Positions 27,029-35,805 of a stretch of 54,044 nt of DNA are shown in pieces; the first letter of the stretch is position 1; each line of letters begins with the position of its first letter. Source of the stretch: Allobosea sp. (GTDB lineage: Bacteria > Pseudomonadota > Alphaproteobacteria > Rhizobiales > Beijerinckiaceae); NCBI RefSeq assembly GCF_017308015.1, contig NZ_JAFKFW010000032.1:1-54044 (forward strand), in the 5' to 3' direction. A program made the position numbers and the translations under genes. The notes beneath the pieces were generated by a model. That model searched no databases. It saw only the letters and a list, made by a program, of their open reading frames with translations, and was not told where the DNA came from.

Positions 27029-28153
27029 ATGCGCTTACTGGCCTTCTCCGCTGCACTCCTGGCCATCATCATGCCGGCGTTGCCCGCGGTTGCCCAGAAG
27101 CTCTATCCCTCCAGTGCCGGCGGGCTTTCCGTCGAGACCGTCGCCAGCGGGCTGGAAAACCCCTGGGGTCTCGCGTTCCTGCCGGATGGACGCATGCTGG
27201 TCACCGAGCGGCCGGGGCGGCTCCGGTTAGTCGAGGCCGATGGCAAGCTCTCGCGGCCGATCAACGGGGTGCCCGGCGTGATGGCGCGCGGGCAGGGCGG
27301 TTTGCTGGGCATCGCGCTCGATCCGGCCTTCGCGCAGAACCGGCTGGTCTATCTCTCCTTCGCGGAGCCGCGCTCCGGCGGCAACGGCACGAGCGTCGCG
27401 CGCGGGCGCCTGAACGAGCAGGGCACGGCCCTGACGGCCGTCGAGGTGATCTTCCGCCAGATGCCGGCGATCAATTCCAATCTGCATTTCGGCTCTCGCC
27501 TCGTCTTCGACCGAACCGGGGCACTCTTCGTCACGGTGGGCGATCGCTACAGCCAGCGCGACCAGGCGCAGAACCCGGCCAATCATCTCGGCAAGCTCAT
27601 CCGCATCCGGCCGGACGGCTCGACGCCGGCGGACAACCCCAAGAAGGACGGCTGGGCGCCCGAGATCTGGTCGATCGGCCATCGCAATGTGCAGGGCGCG
27701 GCGCTGCATCCCGATACCGGACAGATCTGGACTGCGGAGCACGGCGCGCGCGGCGGCGACGAGATCAACACGCCCAAGGCCGGGTTGAACTATGGCTGGC
27801 CCGTGATCACCTATGGCGTCGACTATTCCGGCGCGAAGATCGGCGAGGGCACGGCCAAGCCCGGCATGGAGCAGCCGCTGTTCTACTGGGACCCGTCGAT
27901 CGCGCCGTCGGGCGCGGCCTTCTACACGGGTTCGGCCTGGCCGGCCTGGAAGAATTCGCTCTTCGTCGGGGCGCTGGCCGGGCAGATGCTGGTCAGGCTC
28001 TCGACGCAGGGCGAGAAGGTGACGGGCGAGGAGCGCCTGCTCACCGATATCGGCGCACGCATCCGCGACGTCGTGCAGGGGCCGGACGGCCTGATCTACC
28101 TGCTCAGCGACGATGCGGACGGGAAGGTGCTGCGGGTCCGGCCGGCCCGCTAG
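27029..28153 (+). CDS. PQQ-dependent soluble sugar dehydrogenase (Asd/YliI type)
   Basis: Periplasmic aldose dehydrogenase of 374 aa. A signal peptide ends PAVA|QKLYPS. The propeller contains 'SGLENPWGLAFLPDGRMLVTERPGRLR', 'GQGGLLGIALDPAF', 'HFGSRLVFDRTGALFVTVGDR', 'SIGHRNVQGAALHP' and 'TAEHGARGGDEIN', the usual PQQ- and calcium-binding neighbourhood. AAGGA lies 7 nt before the ATG. No PQQ synthesis genes are in the window. Confidence 0.9.
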   Translation: MRLLAFSAALLAIIMPALPAVAQKLYPSSAGGLSVETVASGLENPWGLAFLPDGRMLVTERPGRLRLVEADGKLSRPINGVPGVMARGQGGLLGIALDPAFAQNRLVYLSFAEPRSGGNGTSVARGRLNEQGTALTAVEVIFRQMPAINSNLHFGSRLVFDRTGALFVTVGDRYSQRDQAQNPANHLGKLIRIRPDGSTPADNPKKDGWAPEIWSIGHRNVQGAALHPDTGQIWTAEHGARGGDEINTPKAGLNYGWPVITYGVDYSGAKIGEGTAKPGMEQPLFYWDPSIAPSGAAFYTGSAWPAWKNSLFVGALAGQMLVRLSTQGEKVTGEERLLTDIGARIRDVVQGPDGLIYLLSDDADGKVLRVRPAR

Positions 28154-28160
28154 ACGCCGA

Positions 28161-28463
28161 TCAGGGACCGCAGTCCCATTCCCGCTCGATGACGAAGACC
28201 TTGCGCGTGGCGAGGCTGCCATTGGGATCGTAGAGGTCGCCGACATAGTATTCGGTGCCTGCTGCGTCGTGGGCGCTGCGCTCGACCTGGAGCGACCAGC
28301 CGTAGCCGACGCGCTTGCCGTTCTGCCAGTTGCGATGGGGCGTATCCGCCGAGGGGCCGGAGAGGATGCGTGCATTGTCGTCGCTCGGACTGCAGGTCGG
28401 GCCGGCCAGGGCTGCCGTGGAGAAGAGTACGAGGCCGCAGAGAATCAGTGCCGTCTTTTGCAA
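28161..28463 (-). CDS. Small secreted cysteine-containing protein
   Basis: 100 aa with a signal peptide (to about ALAGP) and a mature domain with two cysteines (TCSPSD and WDCGP) that could form a disulfide. 'NWQNGKRVGYGWSLQVERS' and 'YYVGDLYDPNGSLATRKVFVIEREW' suggest a compact beta-rich fold. The likely start is TTG at 28463. No family recognised. Convergent with the sugar dehydrogenase, stops 8 bp apart. Confidence 0.6.
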   Translation of the reverse strand: MQKTALILCGLVLFSTAALAGPTCSPSDDNARILSGPSADTPHRNWQNGKRVGYGWSLQVERSAHDAAGTEYYVGDLYDPNGSLATRKVFVIEREWDCGP

Positions 28464-28499
28464 GGCAGTCAGTCCTGTCGAAGATTTCGGAAGCGGGGC

Positions 28500-28856
28500 T
28501 CAGGCCTTGGCGTGGAAGATGAAGAAGGCGCCGGCCGCGATCAGGGCGAAGCCGACCGCATGGCTCCAGGTCAGCGATTCCTTCAGCCAGAATACCGAGA
28601 AACCGGCGAAGACGGTGAGCGTGATCACCTCCTGCATCGTCTTCAGCTCAGCGGCTGAATAGACGGCGGAGCCGATGCGGTTGGCGGGGACGGCCAGCAT
28701 GTATTCCGGCAAGGCGATCATCCAGCTCGCGAGGATGGCGAGCCAGATCGCGGTGCTCTTGTAGCTGAGATGTCCGTACCAGGCGAAGGTCATGAAGATG
28801 TTCGAGCCGAACAGCATCGCGATCGGCAGGAGATGGGCCAGGGATAGCGAGGGCAT
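28500..28856 (-). CDS. DUF486 / DMT-family small membrane protein
   Basis: 118 aa with four predicted membrane helices, the DUF486 arrangement. 'FGSNIFMTFAWYGHL', 'ASWMIALPEYMLAVPANRIGS', 'YSAAELKTMQEVITLTVFAGFS' and 'WSHAVGFALIAAGAFFIFH' match that family. Transport activity is assumed from resemblance to DMT carriers, not shown. Confidence 0.85.
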   Translation of the reverse strand: MPSLSLAHLLPIAMLFGSNIFMTFAWYGHLSYKSTAIWLAILASWMIALPEYMLAVPANRIGSAVYSAAELKTMQEVITLTVFAGFSVFWLKESLTWSHAVGFALIAAGAFFIFHAKA

Positions 28857-28908
28857 GCCGGAGGCTTTCTTCGCGACGACGGGGACAGGTATCGGCGCGT
28901 TCCGGCGT

Positions 28909-29169
28909 TCAGCCGAAGCGCAGCTTCATGGCGATGATGGCGAGGACCAGCAGCAGGGTCAGCGCATTGGCCGCGATGACTGGCCATGACAGGATCTGGA
29001 CCCCGTAGCTGAGCCACAGCGCGGTGCCCGCGGCGAACAATCCTTGCGTCCACAGCGAGATCGCGCGGGTGTCTCGGGTGCGAATGGTTCGCCAGGCCTG
29101 CGGCAACCAGCACAGGCTGGTCAGCGTGGCGGCGGCGAAGCCGAGGAGTTCGATGGCGGCTGGCGACAT
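28909..29169 (-). CDS. SemiSWEET/PQ-loop-type transporter
   Basis: 86 aa with three hydrophobic helices, the length of a bacterial SemiSWEET half-transporter. The PQ-loop region 'LCWLPQAWRTIRTRDTRAISLWTQGLF' contains the conserved PQ in helix 1. Such proteins act as dimers and move sugars passively. Upstream of the DUF486 gene on the same strand, 52 bp apart. Confidence 0.85.
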   Translation of the reverse strand: MSPAAIELLGFAAATLTSLCWLPQAWRTIRTRDTRAISLWTQGLFAAGTALWLSYGVQILSWPVIAANALTLLLVLAIIAMKLRFG

Positions 29170-29240
29170 GGCGGACGAATCGTGACGGGGATGCTGGCTT
29201 CCCCATAGCCGGTTTCGCCGCCTCGTGCCGCGAATCTCGA

Positions 29241-29260
29241 TGGTTAACCTCCCTTAACCA
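29241..29260 (+). promoter_or_regulatory. TGGTTAA-N6-TTAACCA palindrome
   Basis: A perfect 7-bp inverted repeat about 45 bp upstream of the transglycosylase ATG. Two TTAA cores resemble a CtrA box, but their spacing is 6 rather than the canonical 7, so the assignment is tentative. Confidence 0.3.
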
Positions 29261-29303
29261 CAGCGCCCTAGTTTTGCGTGAATTCTGCGATTCGGTGGAG
29301 ACC

Positions 29304-30488
29304 ATGCGCGCAATCACACTGGCCTTGCCACTCATCCTTCTCGCTTCCGCCGCCCCGGCGCAGAGCGGTTTCCAATCCTGCCTTGCCGGGCTGAAATCGG
29401 CCGCTGCCGCCAAGGGCGTTTCGGGCGCGACCTTCGATCGCGCCATGGCCGGCGTCGAGCCGGATATGAAAATCATCGAAGCCATGAACAACCAGCCGGA
29501 GTTCAAGACCCCGATCTGGGACTATCTCGGCACGCTGGTCGACGAGGAGAAGGTGGCGGAAGGCCGTTCGATGCTGCGCCAGTACGCTTCCGTCTTCGCC
29601 GCGGCCGAGCGGCGCTTCGGCGTCGACCGCCACACCATCGCTGCGGTTTGGGGTGTGGAGAGCGATTTCGGCAAGGCGCGGGGCAAATGGCCGTTGGTGC
29701 AGTCGCTTGCGACAGGCGCCTGTCTGGCGCCGCGCCGCAATGCCTTCTTCAAGGGCGAACTGATCGCCACGCTGCAGATCATCCAGCGTGGCGACGTCCG
29801 ACCCGAGCGGCTGTTCGGTTCCTGGGCCGGTGCGTTCGGCCATACCCAGTTCATTCCCTCGACCTATCTCAGGCTTGGCGTCGACGGTGACGGCGACGGG
29901 CGGCGGGATCTCGTCGATTCGATCCCCGATGCCCTGCATTCCACCGCGAATTTCATGGACAAGGCCGGCTGGGTCACCGGCGCGACGTGGGGCTACGAAG
30001 TCCGGGTGCCTTCGGGCTATTCCGGCCCGACCGGGCGCAACCCCAAGCATCCGGTATCGAGCTGGGCGTCGCGCGGCATCGTCAAATACGACGGCTCGGC
30101 GCTGACGGGCTCGGGCAATGCCGGTCTGCTGATGCCGGCAGGCCGCAACGGCCCGGCTTTCCTCGTCTTCAAGAACTACGATGCGGCCTACAGCTACAAT
30201 GGCGCGGATTCCTATGCGCTCGCCATCTCTCTCCTGTCCGATCGCCTCCGCGGCCGGCCGGGCGTGCAGGGCGACTGGCCGACCGACGACCTGCCGCTCT
30301 CCCGCGAGCAGCGCCGCGAACTGCAGCGCCTGCTGATCCAGCGCGGCTACAATGTCGGAGAGCCGGACGGCGCCGTCGGTTCGCTGACGCGCGCCGCGAT
30401 CAAGGAGATCGAGGCCAGGATCGGCATGCCCCAGACCGGGCGGCCGGGCGAGAAGGTTCTGCGCGCGCTCAAGGGCGGGCGGGTCTGA
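29304..30488 (+). CDS. Lytic murein transglycosylase, MltB type
   Basis: Cleaves peptidoglycan to give 1,6-anhydro ends. 394 aa: signal peptide (to APAQS), SLT_2 catalytic domain with Glu in 'AVWGVESDFGKARG' and the family strings 'SWAGAFGHTQFIPSTYLRLGVDGDGDG', and a C-terminal PG_binding_1 domain ('REQRRELQRLLIQRGYNVGEPDGAVGSLTRAAIKEIE'). No lipobox, so it is soluble and periplasmic. ATG 29304 is preceded by GGTGGAG. Confidence 0.92.
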   Translation: MRAITLALPLILLASAAPAQSGFQSCLAGLKSAAAAKGVSGATFDRAMAGVEPDMKIIEAMNNQPEFKTPIWDYLGTLVDEEKVAEGRSMLRQYASVFAAAERRFGVDRHTIAAVWGVESDFGKARGKWPLVQSLATGACLAPRRNAFFKGELIATLQIIQRGDVRPERLFGSWAGAFGHTQFIPSTYLRLGVDGDGDGRRDLVDSIPDALHSTANFMDKAGWVTGATWGYEVRVPSGYSGPTGRNPKHPVSSWASRGIVKYDGSALTGSGNAGLLMPAGRNGPAFLVFKNYDAAYSYNGADSYALAISLLSDRLRGRPGVQGDWPTDDLPLSREQRRELQRLLIQRGYNVGEPDGAVGSLTRAAIKEIEARIGMPQTGRPGEKVLRALKGGRV

Positions 30489-30563
30489 TCACGCAGAAAA
30501 CGGGTGGCGTCGCGGGAGGGCTTGAGGAAAGCGTTCCTGCCGCAACCAGCCTTCGGAGACGCC

Positions 30564-30953
30564 ATGAACCGCCGCCTGATTTCCACCGGCTCGCCCTTCG
30601 AGCGCAGCTTCGGCTATTCGCGCGCGGTGATCGACGGCGATCTCGTCTTCGTCTCCGGCACGACCGGCTACGACTATGCCACGATGACGCTGCCGGAGGA
30701 TGCCGCGGAGCAGGCGCGCAATATCTTCCGCACGATCAGCGCCGTGCTGGAGGAGGCCGGCTCCTCTCTCGCGCAGGTGGCCCGGGCGCAATATTTCGTC
30801 ACCGACCGCAGCTATTGCGAACCGGTTCTGGCTGTCTGCGGCGAGTTCTTCAGCGAGATCAGGCCGGCGGCTGCCATCTACGTCGTGTCGGGGATGCTGA
30901 AGCCCGAGATGAAAGTGGAGATCGAGGTCACCGCGCGTATCGGACGAGCCTGA
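30564..30953 (+). CDS. RidA/YjgF-family enamine/imine deaminase-like protein
   Basis: 129 aa with family marks 'VFVSGTTGYDY', 'AEQARNIFRTISAVLEEAG', 'QYFVTDRSYCEPVLAVCGEFF' and 'EIEVTARIGRA'. RidA proteins remove reactive 2-aminoacrylate; this member lacks the full archetype 'C/R' spacing at the end, so its substrate may differ. CGGAG precedes the ATG at 30564. Confidence 0.82.
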   Translation: MNRRLISTGSPFERSFGYSRAVIDGDLVFVSGTTGYDYATMTLPEDAAEQARNIFRTISAVLEEAGSSLAQVARAQYFVTDRSYCEPVLAVCGEFFSEIRPAAAIYVVSGMLKPEMKVEIEVTARIGRA

Positions 30954-31044
30954 CGGCAAGTTGTCGACAGACTGCCGACATTTGGTATATCCCTTATCTG
31001 GCGGTGCCCTTGGGGCACCCGCCTAAAAATGAGGGAGATCTGCC

Positions 31045-32634
31045 ATGTCGATTCGCCGTCGCACGGTCCTCAAAGGAGCTGGCGCGCTTGCCGCGACAGC
31101 CTTCATGGGCAACCGGGCCTTTTCGCAGGGGGCGGCGGCGACGCTGCGCTTCAACCCCTCGACGCCGCTGCCTTCGCTCGATCCGATCACGGCCACCAGC
31201 TACGTCATCCGCAATCACGGCTATCTGGTCTACGACACGCTTTTTGCCACAGACGCGAATTTTCAGATCAAGCCGCAGATGGTCGAGGCCTGGGAGACCG
31301 CGCCCGACGGGCTGAGCTGGACCTTCCGCCTCCGCGATGGCCTCGCCTTCCATGACGATGCGCCGGTCCGCGCGCAGGACTGCATCGCATCGATCGCCCG
31401 CTGGTCGAAGCGCGACGCCTTCGGCCAGACCTTCGCCACCTTCGTCGAGGGCTACGACGCCGTCGACCAGCGCAGCTTCCGCATCCGCCTGAAGAAGCCG
31501 TTCCCGATGATGACGGCCGCGCTCGGCAAGCTCTCATCCAACGTGCCCTTCATCATGCCGGAGCGTGTCGCGCAGACCGACCACATGAAGAACATCACGG
31601 AGGCGGTCGGCTCCGGCCCGTGGCGCTTCATGGACAAGCAGTGGGTGCCCGGCCAGAACGCGATCTACGAGCGCTTCGCCAAGTACAAGCCGCGCGAGGA
31701 GGCGCCGTCCTGGGCCGCTGGCGGCAAGGTCGCGCGGATCGACCGCATCGAGTGGCTGGCCCTGACCGAGGCCGCGGCCGCGGCCGGCGCCCTGATGCAG
31801 GGAGAACTCGACTGGTACGAGCAGCCGCCCGTCGACCTGATCCCGATGCTGAAGGGCAACAAGGACGTCGTCATCGAGAACGTGCCGCTCGGCCTGTTCC
31901 TGCTGATGCGCTTCAACCAGATGCAGCCGCCCTTCAACAATCCGGCGATCCGCCGGGCCGTGATGGCCGCCGTCAACCATACCGACTACATGGAGGCCGT
32001 CGTCGGCGACAAGGCGTTCTACAGTCCGGCCAAGACCTTCTTCACCCCTGGTTCGCCGATGTCGTCGGGGGCGGGCGGGGCGGCGGCCATGCCGGGCAAT
32101 CTCGAGAAGGCCAAGGCCATGCTCAAGGAGGCCGGTTACAAGGGCGAGAAGGTCGTCCTGCTCGCGCCGGCCGACCAGCCGATCGCCTATCAGCAGTGCA
32201 TGATCACCGAGGATGTGTTCAAGAAGCTGGGCATCAACTCGGAGTTGGTCGCGACCGACTGGGCGAGCTTCATCGGGCGCCGTTCCAACCGCGGCCTGCC
32301 GGACCAGGGCGGCTGGTCGGTGTTCCATACGCTGTGGTCCTGCGCCGACACGCTCAATCCGGCTCTGCATCCGCTGATGCGGGCCAATGGCGGCTCCGCG
32401 TGGTTCGGCTGGCCCGAGGATGGGAGGATCGAAGAACTCCGGGACGCCTGGATCGCGACGCCGGAGGAGGCGAAGCAGAAGGAGATCGCGGCGCAGATCG
32501 AGGAGCGCGGCTTCGAGGTCGTTCCCTATGTCCCTTGTGGCCTGGTCCAGCAGCCGATGGCGTTCCGCAAGAGCCTGACCGGCATGGTTCTCGCGCCGGC
32601 GCAGTTCTTCTGGAACATGGAGAAGAAGGCCTGA
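31045..32634 (+). CDS. ABC transporter periplasmic binding protein, SBP_bac_5, orphan
   Basis: A 529-aa dipeptide/oligopeptide-type receptor. The N-terminus has a Tat signal (SIRRRTVLKGAGALAATAF). Family regions are 'NPSTPLPSLDPITATSYVIRNHGYLVYDTLF', 'LSWTFRLRDGLAFHDDAPV' and 'RFNQMQPPFNNPAIRRAVMAAVNHTDY'. No permease or ATPase genes are adjacent, so it must work with a transporter encoded elsewhere or act as a chemoreceptor partner. GGGAG precedes the start. Confidence 0.9.
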   Translation: MSIRRRTVLKGAGALAATAFMGNRAFSQGAAATLRFNPSTPLPSLDPITATSYVIRNHGYLVYDTLFATDANFQIKPQMVEAWETAPDGLSWTFRLRDGLAFHDDAPVRAQDCIASIARWSKRDAFGQTFATFVEGYDAVDQRSFRIRLKKPFPMMTAALGKLSSNVPFIMPERVAQTDHMKNITEAVGSGPWRFMDKQWVPGQNAIYERFAKYKPREEAPSWAAGGKVARIDRIEWLALTEAAAAAGALMQGELDWYEQPPVDLIPMLKGNKDVVIENVPLGLFLLMRFNQMQPPFNNPAIRRAVMAAVNHTDYMEAVVGDKAFYSPAKTFFTPGSPMSSGAGGAAAMPGNLEKAKAMLKEAGYKGEKVVLLAPADQPIAYQQCMITEDVFKKLGINSELVATDWASFIGRRSNRGLPDQGGWSVFHTLWSCADTLNPALHPLMRANGGSAWFGWPEDGRIEELRDAWIATPEEAKQKEIAAQIEERGFEVVPYVPCGLVQQPMAFRKSLTGMVLAPAQFFWNMEKKA

Positions 32635-32648
32635 GCAGCGCTCACCGC

Positions 32649-32676
32649 GCCGGCGCATGGCCTGCCATGCGCCGGC
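32649..32676 (+). terminator. Hairpin after the binding-protein gene
   Basis: GCCGGCGCATGG-cctg-CCATGCGCCGGC, a perfect 12-bp stem with a 4-nt loop, 15 nt after the stop. No T-run follows. Confidence 0.55.
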
Positions 32677-32774
32677 TTCGCGCGCCTGCCGCTTGCGTCG
32701 TTACGGTTCCGCCCGTAATCACCGGCCAAGACCGGTAACCGGTTCGGTTCACGATCAAGCGCGAGGCGACGACC

Positions 32775-33884
32775 ATGGCGACCCACAAGCTCCTGCTGCT
32801 CCCCGGCGACGGCATCGGCCCCGAGGTGATGGGTCAGGTCGAGCAGATCGTCTCCTGGTTCGGCAAGCAGGGCCTCGGCTCCTTCGAGATCGAGAAGGGT
32901 CTCGTCGGCGGTGCGGCCTATGACGCCCACAAGCAGGCGATCTCGGAAGGCGACATGAAGCTGGCGCAGGACGCCGACGCCGTGCTGTTCGGCGCGGTCG
33001 GCGGCCCGAAATGGGCTGATGTGCCCTACCAGCATCGCCCGGAAGCCGGCTTGCTGCGCCTGCGCAAGGATCTCGGCCTGTTCGCCAATCTGCGTCCGGC
33101 GATCTGTTATCCGGCGCTGGCCTCAGCCTCCTCGCTCAAGCCGGAGGTCGTCGAAGGCCTCGACATCCTGATCGTGCGCGAACTCACCGGCGGCGTCTAT
33201 TTCGGCGAGCCGAAGGAGATCGTCACGCTGGAGGACGGCTCCAAGCGCGGCGTCGACACGCAGCTCTACACGACGCCGGAGATCGAGCGCATCTGCCGCG
33301 TTGCCTTCGAGCTCGCGCGCACCCGCCGCAACAAGGTCTCCTCGGCCGAGAAGCACAACGTCATGAAGACCGGCGTGCTCTGGAAGCAGACGGTCACCGC
33401 GCTGCATGCGGCCGAGTACAAGGATGTCGAGCTCGAGCACGTACTCGCCGACAACTGCGCCATGCAGCTCGTGCGCTGGCCGAAGCAGTATGACGTCATC
33501 GTCTGCGACAACCTGTTCGGCGACATCCTGTCGGACGTCGCGGCGATGTTGACCGGTTCGCTCGGCATGCTGCCCTCGGCCTCGCTCGGCGCCGAGGATC
33601 CGGCTACCGGCAAGCGCAAGGCTCTCTACGAGCCCGTCCATGGCTCGGCCCCGGACATTGCCGGCAAGGGCCTCGCCAACCCGATCGCGATGATCGGTTC
33701 CTTCGCCATGGCGCTGCGCTATTCGTTCGGCGCGGGCGAGGCGGCGGACCGTCTCGAAGGCGCGATTTCCGACGTGCTGGGCTCCGGCACCCGCACCAAG
33801 GACATCGCGGCGCCCGGTGCCAATGCCGTCTCGACCAGCGAGATGGGTACGGCGATCATCAAGGCACTGGAAGCGCGGGGCTGA
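32775..33884 (+). CDS. leuB: 3-isopropylmalate dehydrogenase
   Basis: NAD-dependent oxidation and decarboxylation of 3-isopropylmalate in leucine synthesis. 369 aa with '[13 protein letters not shown]', '[10 protein letters not shown]', '[16 protein letters not shown]', '[51 protein letters not shown]' and '[18 protein letters not shown]' in order. leuA, leuC and leuD are not in the window. Followed by a palindromic element. Confidence 0.96.
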   Translation: MATHKLLLLPGDGIGPEVMGQVEQIVSWFGKQGLGSFEIEKGLVGGAAYDAHKQAISEGDMKLAQDADAVLFGAVGGPKWADVPYQHRPEAGLLRLRKDLGLFANLRPAICYPALASASSLKPEVVEGLDILIVRELTGGVYFGEPKEIVTLEDGSKRGVDTQLYTTPEIERICRVAFELARTRRNKVSSAEKHNVMKTGVLWKQTVTALHAAEYKDVELEHVLADNCAMQLVRWPKQYDVIVCDNLFGDILSDVAAMLTGSLGMLPSASLGAEDPATGKRKALYEPVHGSAPDIAGKGLANPIAMIGSFAMALRYSFGAGEAADRLEGAISDVLGSGTRTKDIAAPGANAVSTSEMGTAIIKALEARG

Positions 33885-33891
33885 TCATCAA

Positions 33892-33975
33892 CCGTCATGG
33901 CCGGGCTTGACCCGGCCATGACGGGAACCAGTCGAATTCGTCCGGAAATGGTCGGGTCCGGCCCGACCGTGACGG
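33892..33975. repeat. Dispersed palindromic element, copy C
   Basis: A perfect 14-bp stem CCGTCATGGCCGGG-cttga-CCCGGCCATGACGG (33892-33924) followed by GGTCGGG-tccgg-CCCGACC (33950-33968). It starts 8 bp after the leuB stop and shares the GTCATG and GGTCGGG parts of copies A and B. May serve as the leuB terminator. Confidence 0.65.
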
Positions 33976-34062
33976 CCGCGGGGAACCTCTCACCCTCGTG
34001 AATTGCCGTGACTCCGCTTTCGTGGCCTAAGTCCGCCGCGACGAAAACGGAGTATGTCCGTC

Positions 34063-35019
34063 ATGCTGATCAAGCGCCGTGCCGGCTGGGACATGCCGGA
34101 AAGTCAGGCCACGCCCGAGAGCGTGTTCCTCAATCGCCGCCAGTTCATGGCAGCCGGCGCCGGGGCGATCGCAGGTGCCGCAATGTCGGGCCGCGCGATG
34201 GCCGAAGGGGCCGATCCGACGCTCGACCTCTACCCGGCCAAGCGCAACGAAGCCTACAAGTTGGACGTGGCGCTGACGAAGGAAGACGACGCGGCGAACT
34301 ACAATAATTTCTACGAATTCGGCATGTCGAAGGACATCGTCGACGCCTCGAAGCGCCTCGCCGTGCGGCCCTGGAACATCCAGGTCGACGGTCTCGTCGA
34401 AAAGCCCTTCGAGATCGGTTTCGACGATCTCGTCCGCAAGCTGCCGATCGAGGAGCGGCTCTACCGCTTCCGCTGCGTCGAGGCCTGGGCGATGGCCGTG
34501 CCGTGGACCGGCATTCCGCTCGCCTCCTTCGTCGCACTGGCCAAGCCGCTTTCGGGCGCGAAATATATCCGTTTCGAGACCTTCATGAACCCGCGCGTCG
34601 CGCCGGGGCAGAACCAGCGCTGGTATCCGTGGCCCTATACGGAAGGGCTGACCATCGCCGAGGCGACGAACGAATTGCCGCTGCTCGTCACCGGGATTTA
34701 CGGCAAGCCGCTGCCGACGCAGCATGGCGCGCCGATCCGCCTGATCACCCCGTGGAAATACGGTTTCAAGTCGGTCAAATCGATCCGCAAGATCAGCTTC
34801 GTCGCCGAGCGCCCGAAGACCTTCTGGGAAGGCCTGCAGGCCTCGGAATACGGCTTCTGGGCCAATGTGAACCCGGCCGTGCCGCATCCCCGCTGGAGCC
34901 AGGCGAGCGAGCAGGTGCTGGGCTCGCGCGACCGGCGCCCGACCCAGATCTATAACGGCTATGGCGAGCAGGTCGCGGGGCTCTACAAGGGGCTGGAGAG
35001 CGAGAAGCTCTTCATGTGA
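34063..35019 (+). CDS. msrP: Protein-methionine-sulfoxide reductase catalytic subunit MsrP
   Basis: Periplasmic Mo-cofactor enzyme that repairs oxidised methionines. 318 aa. A Tat signal (NRRQFMAAGAGAIAGAAM) precedes the sulfite-oxidase-fold domain with 'LYRFRCVEAWAMAVPWTGIPL' (Cys ligand) and 'HGAPIRLITPWKYGFKSVKSI'. GGAG lies 10 nt before ATG 34063; the ATG at 34054 is too close to it. The heme partner msrQ, often next door, is absent from the window. Confidence 0.92.
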   Translation: MLIKRRAGWDMPESQATPESVFLNRRQFMAAGAGAIAGAAMSGRAMAEGADPTLDLYPAKRNEAYKLDVALTKEDDAANYNNFYEFGMSKDIVDASKRLAVRPWNIQVDGLVEKPFEIGFDDLVRKLPIEERLYRFRCVEAWAMAVPWTGIPLASFVALAKPLSGAKYIRFETFMNPRVAPGQNQRWYPWPYTEGLTIAEATNELPLLVTGIYGKPLPTQHGAPIRLITPWKYGFKSVKSIRKISFVAERPKTFWEGLQASEYGFWANVNPAVPHPRWSQASEQVLGSRDRRPTQIYNGYGEQVAGLYKGLESEKLFM

Positions 35020-35110
35020 GGCGCGAGCGTCGGCAGGTTTCGGGTGCCGTCTCCTGCCATCGCCGTGATAGACCTCATGTCATCCCTAGCCGGAACGACA
35101 CGGGTCGAGC

Positions 35111-35686
35111 ATGGCCAACCAGCATTTCCATCTGTTCGAGACCACGATCGGCGCCTGCGCGCTGGTCTGGGAAGACGGGTGCTTCATCGGCGCGCAACTG
35201 CCGGAGCGCGACGAGGCGGCGGCCCGCAAGCGCCTGGAGCGGCGGTTCCCCGAGGCTGACGAGACGGAAGCCGAGGGCTTCGTTGCGGAAGCCGTGGCCG
35301 GCATCCGCGCGCTGTTCGACGGCGAGAAGCGCGACCTGTCGTATCTGCCTGTGGCGCTGGACAGCGTGTCCGCGTTCAACCGCAAGGTCTATGAGGTTGC
35401 GCTCGCCATTCCGCACGGCGAGACGCTGACCTATGGAGAAGTCGCGCAGCGCATCGGTGAGCCCGGCGCGGCGCGGGCCGTCGGCGTCGCGCTCGGCCAG
35501 AATCCCTGGCCGATCATCGTGCCCTGCCATCGCGTCCTGGCGGCTGGCGGCAAGACCGGAGGCTTCTCGGCCGAGGGCGGCGTCGAGATCAAGCTCCGCA
35601 TCCTGACCATCGAGAAGGCGCGCACCAGCGCCGAGCCCGGCTTGTTCGACGCGCTGCCGTTGGCGGCGCGGCCGGGGCGGCATTAA
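35111..35686 (+). CDS. ogt: Methylated-DNA-[protein]-cysteine methyltransferase
   Basis: Repairs O6-alkylguanine by transferring the alkyl group to its own cysteine. 191 aa with the C-terminal DNA-binding domain 'YGEVAQRIGEPGAARAVGVALGQNPWPIIVPCHRVLAAGGKTGGFS'; PCHRV holds the acceptor Cys. A short N-terminal ribonuclease-like domain precedes it, the Ogt arrangement. The gene stands 91 bp from msrP. Confidence 0.93.
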   Translation: MANQHFHLFETTIGACALVWEDGCFIGAQLPERDEAAARKRLERRFPEADETEAEGFVAEAVAGIRALFDGEKRDLSYLPVALDSVSAFNRKVYEVALAIPHGETLTYGEVAQRIGEPGAARAVGVALGQNPWPIIVPCHRVLAAGGKTGGFSAEGGVEIKLRILTIEKARTSAEPGLFDALPLAARPGRH

Positions 35687-35805
35687 GGGCACTCAACAGA
35701 TCGCAGCTTGAAATCGCGCAATGTCGTCCTTGCAGAGCGGCGGCTTGCGCGGGGTGAGGCGTGGCCTCTACTCTCACGGCCTTTCCATCCTCACCGGGAA
35801 CTATC

